From the NCBI RefSeq assembly GCF_013414195.1, contig NZ_JAATTV010000005.1, positions 1 through 64,000 on the forward strand: 64,000 nt of DNA, in the 5' to 3' direction. The DNA comes from Psychrobacter sp. BI730. Its GTDB lineage: Bacteria > Pseudomonadota > Gammaproteobacteria > Pseudomonadales > Moraxellaceae. Numbering within the stretch: the stretch's first letter is position 1; each line of letters starts with the position of its first letter. The translations under genes were made by a program, and so were the position numbers. Positions 39,673-48,331 of this stretch are shown here, piece by piece. The notes under the pieces are model-generated. The model was not told the DNA's origin. It did no database searches and was given only the letters and a program-made list of their open reading frames with translations.

Positions 39673-40152
39673 TTATACCTGCATACTTTTATGCATCGCT
39701 GCCTGCGCTTTTGTACTGCTCACAATCAGCTCGTTACCCACGATATCCGTCACTACCACTCTATCGCCGATTGCCACCTGCTCCCCTCTCGTACGGCACA
39801 TCCATTCAGCCGCACCAACGATAGGAACACTAAATCTAACTGTGCCAGCTTTATCTAGCTGCGGTGACACGATAATCATCCCGACTTCACCGACTATGAC
39901 ACTGCCGCCCAGTCCAGCTTTGGTACGATCTACTGACAACGGTTTGATAAACTTGAACCAAGCCAGTAAGAACACAGCAGAGAGCACTAACCAGACGATA
40001 ATCTGAACAGAGACAGAAATAGGTAGCAGCCATGATAGAGCTGCAACGATGATGGCAGCGGCACCAAACCACAGACTGGCAAACGTCGGTACAAACATCT
40101 CGACTATTAGTAATAAGAAGCCCAATACTAACCAATGCCAAGGTTCAATCAT
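39673..40152 (-). CDS. NfeD-like membrane protein
   Basis: 159 aa (from the ATG giving MIEPWHWLVLGFLLL) with three membrane helices in the first 75 residues and a C-terminal OB-fold domain (about 90-150). This is the short YbbK/NfeD1b type that pairs with SPFH proteins. Upstream in-frame starts (up to 40194) are possible. The chosen start fits the family N-terminus and has GGAG 9 nt before it. It is in an operon with qmcA. Confidence 0.82.
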   Translation of the reverse strand: MIEPWHWLVLGFLLLIVEMFVPTFASLWFGAAAIIVAALSWLLPISVSVQIIVWLVLSAVFLLAWFKFIKPLSVDRTKAGLGGSVIVGEVGMIIVSPQLDKAGTVRFSVPIVGAAEWMCRTRGEQVAIGDRVVVTDIVGNELIVSSTKAQAAMHKSMQV

Positions 40153-40310
40153 CCAAAGTATCTCCATCCTTGCCACCATTCCTATCTTTATCATTCCAGT
40201 TTTTAATGTAGCACATTTTTAAGGATAACAACGCTTTAACGATAATGATATATTATCGGTGAGCTACTTATAAATTATTACCCTAAAAGCCTCATCATAA
40301 ATTTTAAGCA

Positions 40311-40338
40311 AAAAAAACGACCACTTAAAGTGATCGTT
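40311..40338 (-). terminator. Terminator of the first beta-barrel gene
   Basis: On the minus strand the hairpin around 40316-40338 (AACGA and CACTT arms, one wobble pair) is followed by a T run (40317-40311). Its sequence and the 10 nt after it closely match the terminator of the paralogous gene at 41919-41948. Confidence 0.8.
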
Positions 40339-40362
40339 CTATTGACTAACTCTAACTCTATA

Positions 40363-40929
40363 CTAGAATTTGAAATGTGCGCCTAATGTAAAGCCATTTA
40401 CATCTACATCATCGCCATCAGCGTCAATAGTAGGGTAAACGTTGTACATAACCTCCATAGTTGCCATAGGGGTAATGTTATATCCGAGTCCTAAACCACC
40501 AGATATACCTGTATCAGAATAGCTAAAACTTTCATCTTCTTCATCAATATTAAAATCATCTATATCAATTTTATTTTTAGCAACGCCTAGACGACCCTTA
40601 GCATATAAAGCGGTATTAGGAAACATATAGTCATAAGTAGCGTATAAACCGTAAACATCAGCACTATATTCTGAAGTTCCAAACTCGTCTTTAAAGGCAT
40701 CAGCATCACCAGTAGCTAAATATTCAGCTTCAACACCAAACTCTGGAGTAAACTTATAGCCACCATAAATACCATATGACACTGCATCATCATCTACATC
40801 GTCTGGACCATATTGACCAACTTTAACACCAGCATACGGTTGGCCTGTGTAATTCATTGCTGCCTGTGCGCTCATTGTCATTACTGAGCCAGCGATTACT
40901 GCGATTAAAGCTTTTTGTAGATTTTTCAT
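40363..40929 (-). CDS. Outer-membrane beta-barrel protein, paralogue 1
   Basis: 188 aa with a signal peptide (about 1-23, ending SAQA) and an eight-stranded-type barrel of the OmpA/opacity class (PF13505-like): alternating aromatic strands, acidic loops and a C-terminal Phe. It is a clear paralogue of the gene at 41988-42527, sharing for example YTGQPY and FPNTALYAKGRLG. Function is unknown. Only about 80 nt separate its start from the IS element, so its native upstream control region may be truncated. Confidence 0.85.
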   Translation of the reverse strand: MKNLQKALIAVIAGSVMTMSAQAAMNYTGQPYAGVKVGQYGPDDVDDDAVSYGIYGGYKFTPEFGVEAEYLATGDADAFKDEFGTSEYSADVYGLYATYDYMFPNTALYAKGRLGVAKNKIDIDDFNIDEEDESFSYSDTGISGGLGLGYNITPMATMEVMYNVYPTIDADGDDVDVNGFTLGAHFKF

Positions 40930-41011
40930 ATACTTTTCTCAACTTTGGATTCAATAAACAAATAGTTTGTTTAATATCAAATGATACTCAACTATTTTCT
41001 ACTTGTTATTA

Positions 41012-41852
41012 GGGCGTGTCTTCAATTCATCTTACAATGAACGATAGTACACGCCAGATAAAGCATTGACTTAAAATTACGCGCTAACTTCTCATAGCGA
41101 GTGGCGATACTACGAAAGTGTTTAAGCCTTGCAAACATATTTTCAACAAGATGACGCAGCTTGTACAAATAGCTATCAAACTCTGGATTAGGCTGTTTGG
41201 CATTTTTCCTTTTAGGAACGACAGGTATCATATTATGGCTTCGAGCTTTGTCTCTGATAGACTCTGAGTCATAGCCTTTATCAGCGATAAAGTAATCAGC
41301 TTGCCCAATCATTTCAATCAATTCACCTGCAACTTGACTGTCGTGGACTTCACCCCCAGTGATTTTAAAATTGAGCGGATATCCATCGGCATCACAGGAT
41401 AGGTGTATCTTTGTAGTTGCTCCGCCACGGCTTTGTCCAATTGCTCGTTCTTCACCAAGCCGAGCTCCACTTGCATGCTGATGACAGCGAACATAGCTTC
41501 CGTCTGTGAATACCCATTCCGTATCAACTTCTGCTCAAAAGCCAAAAAAAAATCCGCCCATAAGCCAGTTTTCGACCAGCGGTTGAAACGACTATAGGCT
41601 GTTTTCCACGAACATAATTCTTCAGGTATGTCACGCCAAGGCGCCCCTGTGCGTAGTTTCCACAGTATGGCTTCCATGATCTCTCGGCTGTTTTGAGTTT
41701 GATAGCAGCCGTACTTTATCATCGTCGATTGCAATTGATCCCAAAGCGTATCTGTTAATGCTTTTCTTGCCATAACTTGTATTTCTAGCATCGACTCAAT
41801 AGATGCGGTATTGTAACTATTATTTAGGGCTTATCCAATTGAAGACACGCCC
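41012..41852 (-). mobile_element. IS5-family (IS427-group-like) insertion sequence
   Basis: 841 bp bounded by inverted repeats starting GGGCGTGTCTTCAATT (41012-41027 and 41837-41852). Each end is flanked by TA, fitting a 2-bp target duplication. It encodes one transposase on the minus strand, split between two frames. The arms look identical over at least 16 bp. It sits between the terminator of one beta-barrel gene and the promoter of the other. Confidence 0.92.
41022..41773 (-). pseudogene. IS5-family DDE transposase, frame-disrupted
   Basis: The N-terminal part runs from the ATG at 41773 (MARKALTDTLWDQL) to about 41540, reading ...WADFFLAFEQK. The catalytic part continues in another frame from about 41534 to 41022, with WVFTDGSYVRCHQHASGAR, IGQSRGG, ITGGEVHDSQ, ADKGYDSE and KYR-like VENMFARLKHFR. 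An open stretch of the first frame to 41318 is an out-of-frame read-through. The two frames differ by -1. A TGA (41537-41535) lies in the second frame right at the junction, after a run of nine T (minus strand). A simple programmed slip at that run would therefore hit the stop, and a one-base deletion is the likelier explanation. Confidence 0.8.
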
Positions 41853-41918
41853 TAGTAGTGGAGGTATCATACCAAATTACTTAAGAAAGTAAACATATGT
41901 TTCATAGAAATTTTAAGC

Positions 41919-41948
41919 AAAAAAAACGACCATGTGAAATGGTCGTTT
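41919..41948 (-). terminator. Terminator of the second beta-barrel gene
   Basis: On the minus strand a 10-bp stem (41948-41939 with 41933-41924, 5-nt loop) is followed by a T run ending at 41919. It matches the terminator of the paralogue at 40311-40338, including the flanking TTTTAAGC on the plus strand. Confidence 0.88.
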
Positions 41949-41987
41949 ATTCGTTTTTGACTATAGGTACGAGTACACTATATTATC

Positions 41988-42527
41988 TTAGAACTTTAAG
42001 TTAGCACCAACAGTAAGCAGCTTAGTATCTGCATCACTATCCATCATGGCATACTCTGTTTCAATATTGAAGTTAGGATTCACCGCATAGCCAAGACCGA
42101 TGCCACCAGCAATACCAGTATCACTCACTGAATCACTGCTACCGTCGTTAAAATCAGCTTCTAGCTCTGTTTTAGCGATACCAAGCTTACCTTTGGCATA
42201 CAGTGCAGTATTTGGGAACGTGTAACGATAAGTACCGTACGCACCATAAGTTTTCGTATCATAATCGCCAGCATTATTGTCTAGATCAGCATCATCTGAA
42301 CCAACATATTCAACTTCCATACCAAAATTAGGATCGAAGTTATAACCAGCATACACACCATACGCAGTTGGATCGTCGCCGCTTACATCATTATCGAACT
42401 GACCAATCTTAGCACCAACATACGGTTGACCTGTATAGCCGTTACCATAATTAACGGCAGCTTGTGCACCTACAGTAAGTAAAGAACCAGTTGCTAGTGC
42501 AAGTATAGTTTTTTGTAGAGTTTTCAT
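41988..42527 (-). CDS. Outer-membrane beta-barrel protein, paralogue 2
   Basis: 179 aa from the ATG at 42527, which has AAGGAG 7 nt upstream. The 38-codon open extension before it is not credible. The signal peptide (about 1-23) ends VGAQA. The barrel has aromatic strands, acidic loops and a C-terminal Phe. It is a paralogue of the protein encoded at 40363-40929, with the same start MKxLQK and shared FPNTALYAKGKLG. It has a long leader and keeps its own upstream region, unlike its copy. Confidence 0.87.
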   Translation of the reverse strand: MKTLQKTILALATGSLLTVGAQAAVNYGNGYTGQPYVGAKIGQFDNDVSGDDPTAYGVYAGYNFDPNFGMEVEYVGSDDADLDNNAGDYDTKTYGAYGTYRYTFPNTALYAKGKLGIAKTELEADFNDGSSDSVSDTGIAGGIGLGYAVNPNFNIETEYAMMDSDADTKLLTVGANLKF

Positions 42528-42831
42528 TATTAGCTCCTTCAAGTAAATTTGGACAAACAAGTTATTTAGTTGTATTGACCATTTGGCCGTATCGCCTTGT
42601 TTGCTAACGATGGGTACATAGTAACAAACTATTTCAGACACTCTGTCAGTGTTTAATGGTATGAGAGTTAAGATTTGAAAGCATTTGTCAGTGCTCGGGT
42701 TACAAAGGCCTAGATATGAAACCTTTTGTTACATCCACCCAGTTTATGCAATAATCCGTACTCATTTCACAGTTTTCTTGCTAGATAAATCGGCTAAATA
42801 TGGCTGATATAACAATAATTAGAGAGAAAAA
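42528..42831. other. Divergent intergenic region, beta-barrel gene and bioF
   Basis: About 300 nt that should hold both promoters. I saw no convincing -35/-10 pair or BirA-type operator. The bioF ribosome-binding site (AGAGAG) is at its right end. Confidence 0.4.
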
Positions 42832-44064
42832 ATGCAAAATTCTATCACTGAGCGCTTACAAACTGCACTTGCAGACTTAAAAGCAAAGCAGCAGTACCGC
42901 CAATTTCCAAACCTGCAGCACGATGGGCGATACGTCGTTAGTGCAGGTAAGGCTTTACTTAATATTGCGAGTAATGATTATCTTGGCTTAAGCGGCGATA
43001 CCGAGATGCAAGCTGAGTTTCTAGCTCAAGTGGGACAGCTATCTACTATGCACACTCCTAAAATGAGTGCCACTTCCTCACGCCTACTGACAGGCAATGA
43101 TATACAGTTAGAAGCTCTAGAAGAGGAACTGCAAAACTGGTATCAAAGCGCCATAGAGAAACAGAGTTCAACCAACTCCAAGTCGGTGCTGGTGTTGAAC
43201 AGTGGCTATCATGCCAATCTAGGTATCTTGCCAGCATTAACAACTTTGCCAGTCAAGACACTTATTTTGGCTGATAAACTAGTACATGCCAGCATTATCG
43301 ATGGTATGCGCTTAAGCCAAAGTAAATTTGTCACTTATCGTCGTTACCGTCACAACGATTACGAGCATTTGGCCAAGTTTATTGAACAAGCAGACGAGAC
43401 GGTTGAACGCATCATTATTGTCACCGAGAGTATATTTAGTATGGATGGTGACCGTGCTGACTTGGCTCAACTAGTTCAATTCAAATCCAAAGATACTCGT
43501 ATTGAGCTGTATGTCGATGAAGCACATGCTGTTGGAGTGCTTGGCGATACAGGTCTAGGATTGGCGGAAGAAACGCATACCTTGGCTGATATTGACTATT
43601 TGGTAGGTACCTTTGGTAAAGCATTTGCTTCAATGGGTGCTTATATAATGTGTGATGAAGTCATCAAACAATGGCTGATCAATGCCATGCGTCCACTGAT
43701 TTTTAGTACCGCACTCCCTCCTATCAATCACGCATGGACACGATTTATCTTAGCAAAAATGCCGACCTTAACTGACCAACGTGCGCATCTAGCCCAGCTA
43801 TCTACTACGCTTAGTCAAGCCATTGACCCACGGCACCGTGTATCGCCAACTTTGCAAGAGATATATTACCAATCCCCTATCGTTCCTTATATATTAGGCG
43901 ATAATGCAAGTACCCTTGCCAAAGCACAACAGTTACAAGCCGCTGGATTTTACGCGCTGCCTATCAGGCCTCCTACTGTGCCTACAAATACTGCTCGCAT
44001 TCGCTTAGTTATGAATGCCAAACTAACTAACGAAGACTGCGAGCGATTGATACAGCAATTGTAA
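42832..44064 (+). CDS. bioF: 8-amino-7-oxononanoate synthase
   Basis: PLP enzyme that condenses pimeloyl-ACP with alanine in biotin synthesis. 410 aa. Family motifs are NIASNDYLGLSGD, HASIIDGMRLS, YVDEAHAVGVLG and GTFGKAFASMG, with the PLP lysine at residue 263. An AGAGAG ribosome-binding site lies 4 nt before the ATG. bioC follows 62 nt later on the same strand. bioA, bioB and bioD are not in the window. Confidence 0.95.
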   Translation: MQNSITERLQTALADLKAKQQYRQFPNLQHDGRYVVSAGKALLNIASNDYLGLSGDTEMQAEFLAQVGQLSTMHTPKMSATSSRLLTGNDIQLEALEEELQNWYQSAIEKQSSTNSKSVLVLNSGYHANLGILPALTTLPVKTLILADKLVHASIIDGMRLSQSKFVTYRRYRHNDYEHLAKFIEQADETVERIIIVTESIFSMDGDRADLAQLVQFKSKDTRIELYVDEAHAVGVLGDTGLGLAEETHTLADIDYLVGTFGKAFASMGAYIMCDEVIKQWLINAMRPLIFSTALPPINHAWTRFILAKMPTLTDQRAHLAQLSTTLSQAIDPRHRVSPTLQEIYYQSPIVPYILGDNASTLAKAQQLQAAGFYALPIRPPTVPTNTARIRLVMNAKLTNEDCERLIQQL

Positions 44065-44126
44065 TTTTATCGTTTAACACAAACTTTATTTCTACTATCG
44101 ATAGATAACTGGCGCACTTGGACATA

Positions 44127-44945
44127 ATGAAGCCTATGACAACACTCGACACAGCTGATGACCTCAGTGTTAGAAAACGAACCATCGCTCGCCACTTTGC
44201 CAATGCAAGCGACTATGACCAGCATGCCAGTATCCAGCAGACCGTTTGTCAGTATTTATTAGGCAGTATTGCTCATACCAAGCAAAGTAGCGTGCTAGAA
44301 GTGGGTGCAGGCACAGGTCAAATGACGCGCCTACTCGCTGCTCATATTCAAAGCCAGTATTGGCTTATTAATGAGTTATGTAATGAGCAGACGGCTACAT
44401 TGCAATCAATACTGCCAACTGCTGACGTAATGATTGGCGATGCTGAAACCATAGATTTAGCAGAAAATAATAGCTTGATAGTTAGTGCCAATGCCGTGCA
44501 ATGGTTTGATAATCCGTTGAGTTTCGTCACGCAATCCGCGCAGCGTCTACAACCTGGAGGACAACTGGTCTTTAGTACTTTTACGCCAAATAACTTTTTG
44601 CAAATTAAAACTCTTACTGGCCAAGGACTTCACTACCCAGATATTAATGAATGGCAATTGGCATTAGATAGTGCAAGCTTTGAGAATATCAAACTCTCAA
44701 CTCAGCGCTTTGATTTACCATTTCCAACCCCCTACGCTATCCTAAAGCATATGAAACTCACTGGCGTATCGACCAATCAAACGCAAGCTAAATCAGAAGA
44801 TACTCAAACCTTTATATGGACAAAATCCCGTCTACAGCAATTTGAGTCAGACTATTGGCAGCAATTCTCAAAAAAGAATGACATAGGACAGCTCGTGGTT
44901 AATTTAACCTATGAAGTGCTCATAGTGAGCGCGTTTAAACTATAA
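44127..44945 (+). CDS. bioC: Malonyl-ACP O-methyltransferase
   Basis: 272-aa SAM-dependent methyltransferase that methylates malonyl-ACP to start the pimelate chain of biotin. The N-terminal FANASDYDQHASIQ and the SAM motif LEVGAGTGQMTRLLA fit BioC. The downstream AVQWFDNP segment is also typical. The start is one of two closely spaced ATGs (44127 or 44136), with only a weak ribosome-binding site. It forms an operon with bioF and ends before a strong terminator. Confidence 0.9.
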   Translation: MKPMTTLDTADDLSVRKRTIARHFANASDYDQHASIQQTVCQYLLGSIAHTKQSSVLEVGAGTGQMTRLLAAHIQSQYWLINELCNEQTATLQSILPTADVMIGDAETIDLAENNSLIVSANAVQWFDNPLSFVTQSAQRLQPGGQLVFSTFTPNNFLQIKTLTGQGLHYPDINEWQLALDSASFENIKLSTQRFDLPFPTPYAILKHMKLTGVSTNQTQAKSEDTQTFIWTKSRLQQFESDYWQQFSKKNDIGQLVVNLTYEVLIVSAFKL

Positions 44946-45010
44946 GAACACGTCTCATCAATAAAAACAATAGCTAGCAGAAATAGTAACTGATAAGAAA
45001 AATAGCCATA

Positions 45011-45041
45011 AAAAAACGCACCCCGAAGGATGCGTTTTTTT
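45011..45041 (+). terminator. Bidirectional rho-independent terminator between bioC and dnaK
   Basis: AAAAAACGCA (45011-45020) pairs with TGCGTTTTTT (45031-45040) around a partly paired 10-nt loop. It can stop bioC transcription and that of the convergent dnaK. Confidence 0.88.
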
Positions 45042-45174
45042 AATTTAACTAGTTATCGATTCGTATCGACTATACCATTTTCAAAAACTTGAGTAGCAAG
45101 GAAAACAAGCGTAAGTACTACATCAAGTAGACTAAGCGAGTTTGACGTAGCTAATCGCGTTTTTGGATTTGGTA

Positions 45175-47115
45175 TTATTTTTTGTCTTCGTCTACTTCAG
45201 TGAACTCAGCATCAACGACGTCGTCATCAGCTTTGTTGCTACCAGCATCGTCAGCACCTTGTTGGAACTGGCTTGGATCCATACCTTCTGCGCCAGCGCC
45301 GCTATCAGCGTAGATTTTTTGGCTGATTGGCAAGAATGCATTGTCTAATGCTTCAAGCTTAGCTTTGATTTCGTCATGATCGTCTTCTTTCGCCGCCGCT
45401 TCAAGCTCAGTGATGGCAGATTCTACTGTTGATTTTTCTTCATCAGTGACTTTGTCTTCTGCTTCTTTTAGCGCTTTTTGTACGGCATGAATACGACCAT
45501 CTGCTTCGTTACGAACTTGCGCTAGGTTAGCGAACTTCTCATCTTCAGCAGCATTGGCTTCTGCATCGCGAACCATTTGTTCGACTTCTTCGTCCGACAA
45601 ACCAGAATCCGCTTTGATTTGGATACTTTGTGCTTTACCAGTACCTTTATCGGTTGCAGAGATGTTCATGATACCATCAGCATTGATGTCAAAAGACACT
45701 TCGATTTGCGGTAGGCCACGTGGTGCTGGTGGAATATCCGTCAAGTCAAAACGACCAAGCATTTTGTTTTGGTTAGCGATTTTACGCTCACCTTGATATA
45801 CCTGAATCGTTACAGCTGGCTGGTTGTCTTCAGCAGTTGAGAATACCTGTGATTTCTTAGTAGGAATCATGGTGTTTTTCTCGATAACTGGCGTCATGAC
45901 ACCGCCCATCGTTTCGATACCTAGAGTCAATGGCGTTACATCAAGTAGCAATACGTCAGTTTTGTCACCAGACAATACGGCACCTTGAATCGCTGCACCA
46001 GCTGCAACTGCTTCATCAGGGTTCACGTCTTTACGTGGCTCTTGACCGAAGAAGTCTTGTACTTTTTGCTGTACTAGTGGCATACGAGTCTGACCACCGA
46101 CCAAGATTACATCGTTGATGTCGCCAATTTTTAGGCCAGCATCTTCAAGTGCAGTCTTACAAGGACCCATTGTACGTTGTACCAATTCTTCAGTTAGGCT
46201 CTCTAGTTTCGAGCGACTGATAGTAACGACTAAATGCTTAGGACCACTGCTATCAGCAGTGATGTATGGCAAGTTTACTTCAGTGCTTTGTGCACTTGAT
46301 AGCTCAATCTTCGCTTTTTCAGCCGCTTCTTTTAGACGCTGCATCGCAAGAGAGTCACCTTTTAGGTTCACGTCTTGCTCTTTTTTGAATTCAGCAACTA
46401 AGAAGTCAATCAATGCTGAGTCAAAGTCTTCACCACCTAGGAAAGTATCACCGTTGGTCGCTAGTACTTCGAACTGTTGTTCGCCGTCTACGTCTGCGAT
46501 TTCGATGATTGAGATATCGAAAGTACCACCACCTAAGTCATATACAGCAACAGTGCCATCGCCTTGCTTCTTGTCCATACCATAAGCAAGTGCAGCAGCA
46601 GTTGGCTCATTGATGATACGTTTTACATCAAGACCAGCGATTTTACCCGCATCTTTAGTTGCTTGACGCTGTGAGTCATTGAAGTAAGCAGGTACAGTTA
46701 CAACTGCTTCAGTCACGCTCTCACCAAGATAATCTTCTGCTGTTTTTTTCATTTTTTTCAAGATTTCAGCAGAAACCTGTGGTGGCGCAAGCTTTTTACC
46801 GTTGATTTCTACCCACGCATCGCCGTTATCTGCTTTAGCGATTTTGTAAGGAACCATGCCGATATCTTTTTGCACGACTTTGTCATCAAAACGACGACCG
46901 ATCAAACGCTTGATCGCAAACAAAGTGTTACTTGGATTAGTTACTGCTTGACGCTTGGCTGACTGACCAACAAGCGTTTCGTCATCTTTATAAGCGACGA
47001 TTGATGGTGTTGTACGAGTACCTTCAGCATTTTCGATGACTTTAACTTTGTCACCTTCCATTACTGCTACACACGAGTTAGTAGTACCTAAATCAATACC
47101 AATTACTTTACCCAT
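45175..47115 (-). CDS. dnaK: Chaperone DnaK (Hsp70)
   Basis: 646-aa cytoplasmic Hsp70. The start is [21 protein letters not shown], the ATPase domain runs to about 385 ([21 protein letters not shown]), then the substrate-binding domain and the acidic lid (ending in a [12 protein letters not shown] tail). The AGGAG ribosome-binding site is 9 nt before the ATG at 47115. A TTG two codons upstream is also in frame. dnaJ does not follow, unlike in many relatives. It has its own sigma-32-type promoter and lies downstream of grpE on the same strand. Confidence 0.98.
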   Translation of the reverse strand: MGKVIGIDLGTTNSCVAVMEGDKVKVIENAEGTRTTPSIVAYKDDETLVGQSAKRQAVTNPSNTLFAIKRLIGRRFDDKVVQKDIGMVPYKIAKADNGDAWVEINGKKLAPPQVSAEILKKMKKTAEDYLGESVTEAVVTVPAYFNDSQRQATKDAGKIAGLDVKRIINEPTAAALAYGMDKKQGDGTVAVYDLGGGTFDISIIEIADVDGEQQFEVLATNGDTFLGGEDFDSALIDFLVAEFKKEQDVNLKGDSLAMQRLKEAAEKAKIELSSAQSTEVNLPYITADSSGPKHLVVTISRSKLESLTEELVQRTMGPCKTALEDAGLKIGDINDVILVGGQTRMPLVQQKVQDFFGQEPRKDVNPDEAVAAGAAIQGAVLSGDKTDVLLLDVTPLTLGIETMGGVMTPVIEKNTMIPTKKSQVFSTAEDNQPAVTIQVYQGERKIANQNKMLGRFDLTDIPPAPRGLPQIEVSFDINADGIMNISATDKGTGKAQSIQIKADSGLSDEEVEQMVRDAEANAAEDEKFANLAQVRNEADGRIHAVQKALKEAEDKVTDEEKSTVESAITELEAAAKEDDHDEIKAKLEALDNAFLPISQKIYADSGAGAEGMDPSQFQQGADDAGSNKADDDVVDAEFTEVDEDKK

Positions 47116-47187
47116 AATCAATTGCTCCTAATTTGTTTTTAACTATAAATACTTATTTATCCAGACCGTAGTCGGTCACTTGTTGCT

Positions 47188-47218
47188 ATATATCGGTTTA
47201 CCCGTCGTATTTTTCAAG
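47188..47218 (-). promoter_or_regulatory. Sigma-32-type heat-shock promoter of dnaK
   Basis: On the minus strand a perfect -35 CTTGAAA (47218-47212) is followed 15 bp later by CCGATATAT (47196-47188), close to the sigma-32 -10 consensus CCCCATNTA. It sits about 75 nt upstream of the dnaK start. Confidence 0.7.
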
Positions 47219-47298
47219 GTGATAATCACGCAAAAACTGTGTTTCATGTCATTTTTTGTGAAAAACCTTCATATTAGTAGGGTTTAGCCCTAAAAATA

Positions 47299-47898
47299 TT
47301 ACTGACCAACACGAACCATGGCCGGACGTAATAGACGACCGTTTAGGCTATAGCCTTTTTGTAAGACCGTACCCACTGTATCTGCCGCTGCTTCTGGGTC
47401 AATACCCACTGCTTCATGGAAGTCCGCGTTGAACTTTTCGCCTTGTGGATCGACCACTTCTACGCCGTTTTTGGTCAATACTGCAACCAATGCTTTGTGC
47501 GTTAATTGCACACCCTCAGCGACTGGATCATTGGCATCGGCATTTTCGATAGCACGCTCTAAGTTGTCAACGATGTCTAACAATTCTTTAGCAAATTTCT
47601 GTAGTGCAAACTTTTTGCTCTTATCCGCTTCTTGCTCCATGCGTTTTTGCGCATTATAAGCTTCAGCATTAGCGCGTGCAGTACCTTCTTTGGCTTGTTT
47701 TACTTCGCCTTCTAGCTCAGCAATACGCGCTTTAAAAGTATCAAGGTTGATTTCGTTTTCGATAGTCGTTTCTTCACCTGAATTATTCTGTGGATCAAAC
47801 TCTTTCATGGTTTCTTCTAAGATACTGTCATTGTGATCAATATTCTCATGTGCCACATTTTGGTCAAGATTTTCGTGGTTCGGGTTTTGCTCGCTCAT
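47299..47898 (-). CDS. grpE: GrpE nucleotide-exchange factor
   Basis: 199 aa. GrpE exchanges ADP on DnaK. A polar, acidic N-terminus is followed by a long coiled coil (about 55-110) and a C-terminal beta domain with the family motif GVEVVDPQGEKFNADFHEAVG and LRPAMVRVGQ at the end. The start is the ATG at 47898, with AAGGAGC 4 nt upstream. A frame extends 7 codons further. It precedes dnaK on the same strand, 183 nt away, but each has a promoter. Confidence 0.96.
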   Translation of the reverse strand: MSEQNPNHENLDQNVAHENIDHNDSILEETMKEFDPQNNSGEETTIENEINLDTFKARIAELEGEVKQAKEGTARANAEAYNAQKRMEQEADKSKKFALQKFAKELLDIVDNLERAIENADANDPVAEGVQLTHKALVAVLTKNGVEVVDPQGEKFNADFHEAVGIDPEAAADTVGTVLQKGYSLNGRLLRPAMVRVGQ

Positions 47899-48035
47899 GA
47901 TAGCTCCTTGGAATTTCAATAATGAAGATTAAGAGACGGCACAGTAGACCAAATCATTACTGGTCCTACTATGCCATTATTAAATGCTCGATGTTTCTAA
48001 CTCATTGTTTTTTTAATACGCTTCAATAGCTGCTT

Positions 48036-48063
48036 GATAAAGGTGATGAGGACAAATTTCAAG
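48036..48063 (-). promoter_or_regulatory. Candidate sigma-32-type promoter of grpE
   Basis: On the minus strand -35 CTTGAAA (48063-48057) is followed 13 bp later by CCTTTATC (48043-48036), a looser match to the sigma-32 -10 than that of dnaK. It lies about 140 nt upstream of grpE. Confidence 0.5.
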
Positions 48064-48331
48064 CCTAGAGCAAAGGAATTTTTACCATTTATGACAAATA
48101 TTCAAGAAGTCTGATTAAAGATATGCGTCAAACGTTTTTGTTCCATGTCAATAAATCTCAATATTTACTCACAAAAAGAACAAAAAACCGCTATTTATTC
48201 CAATTGCTTTACGCTTATTAATCAAGCTATTACCAAACGATACGCTATTATTCTGCTAGCTATTTTATCATTGCTATAAATATTATCGCCCACACTCAAA
48301 TGCACGCTAAAAATCATTTATGAGAGCTGTT

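Noticed and set aside
41318-41540. Long continuation of the first transposase frame
   Set aside because: Past the junction the conserved transposase residues are in the other frame. The remaining open stretch is an out-of-frame read-through.
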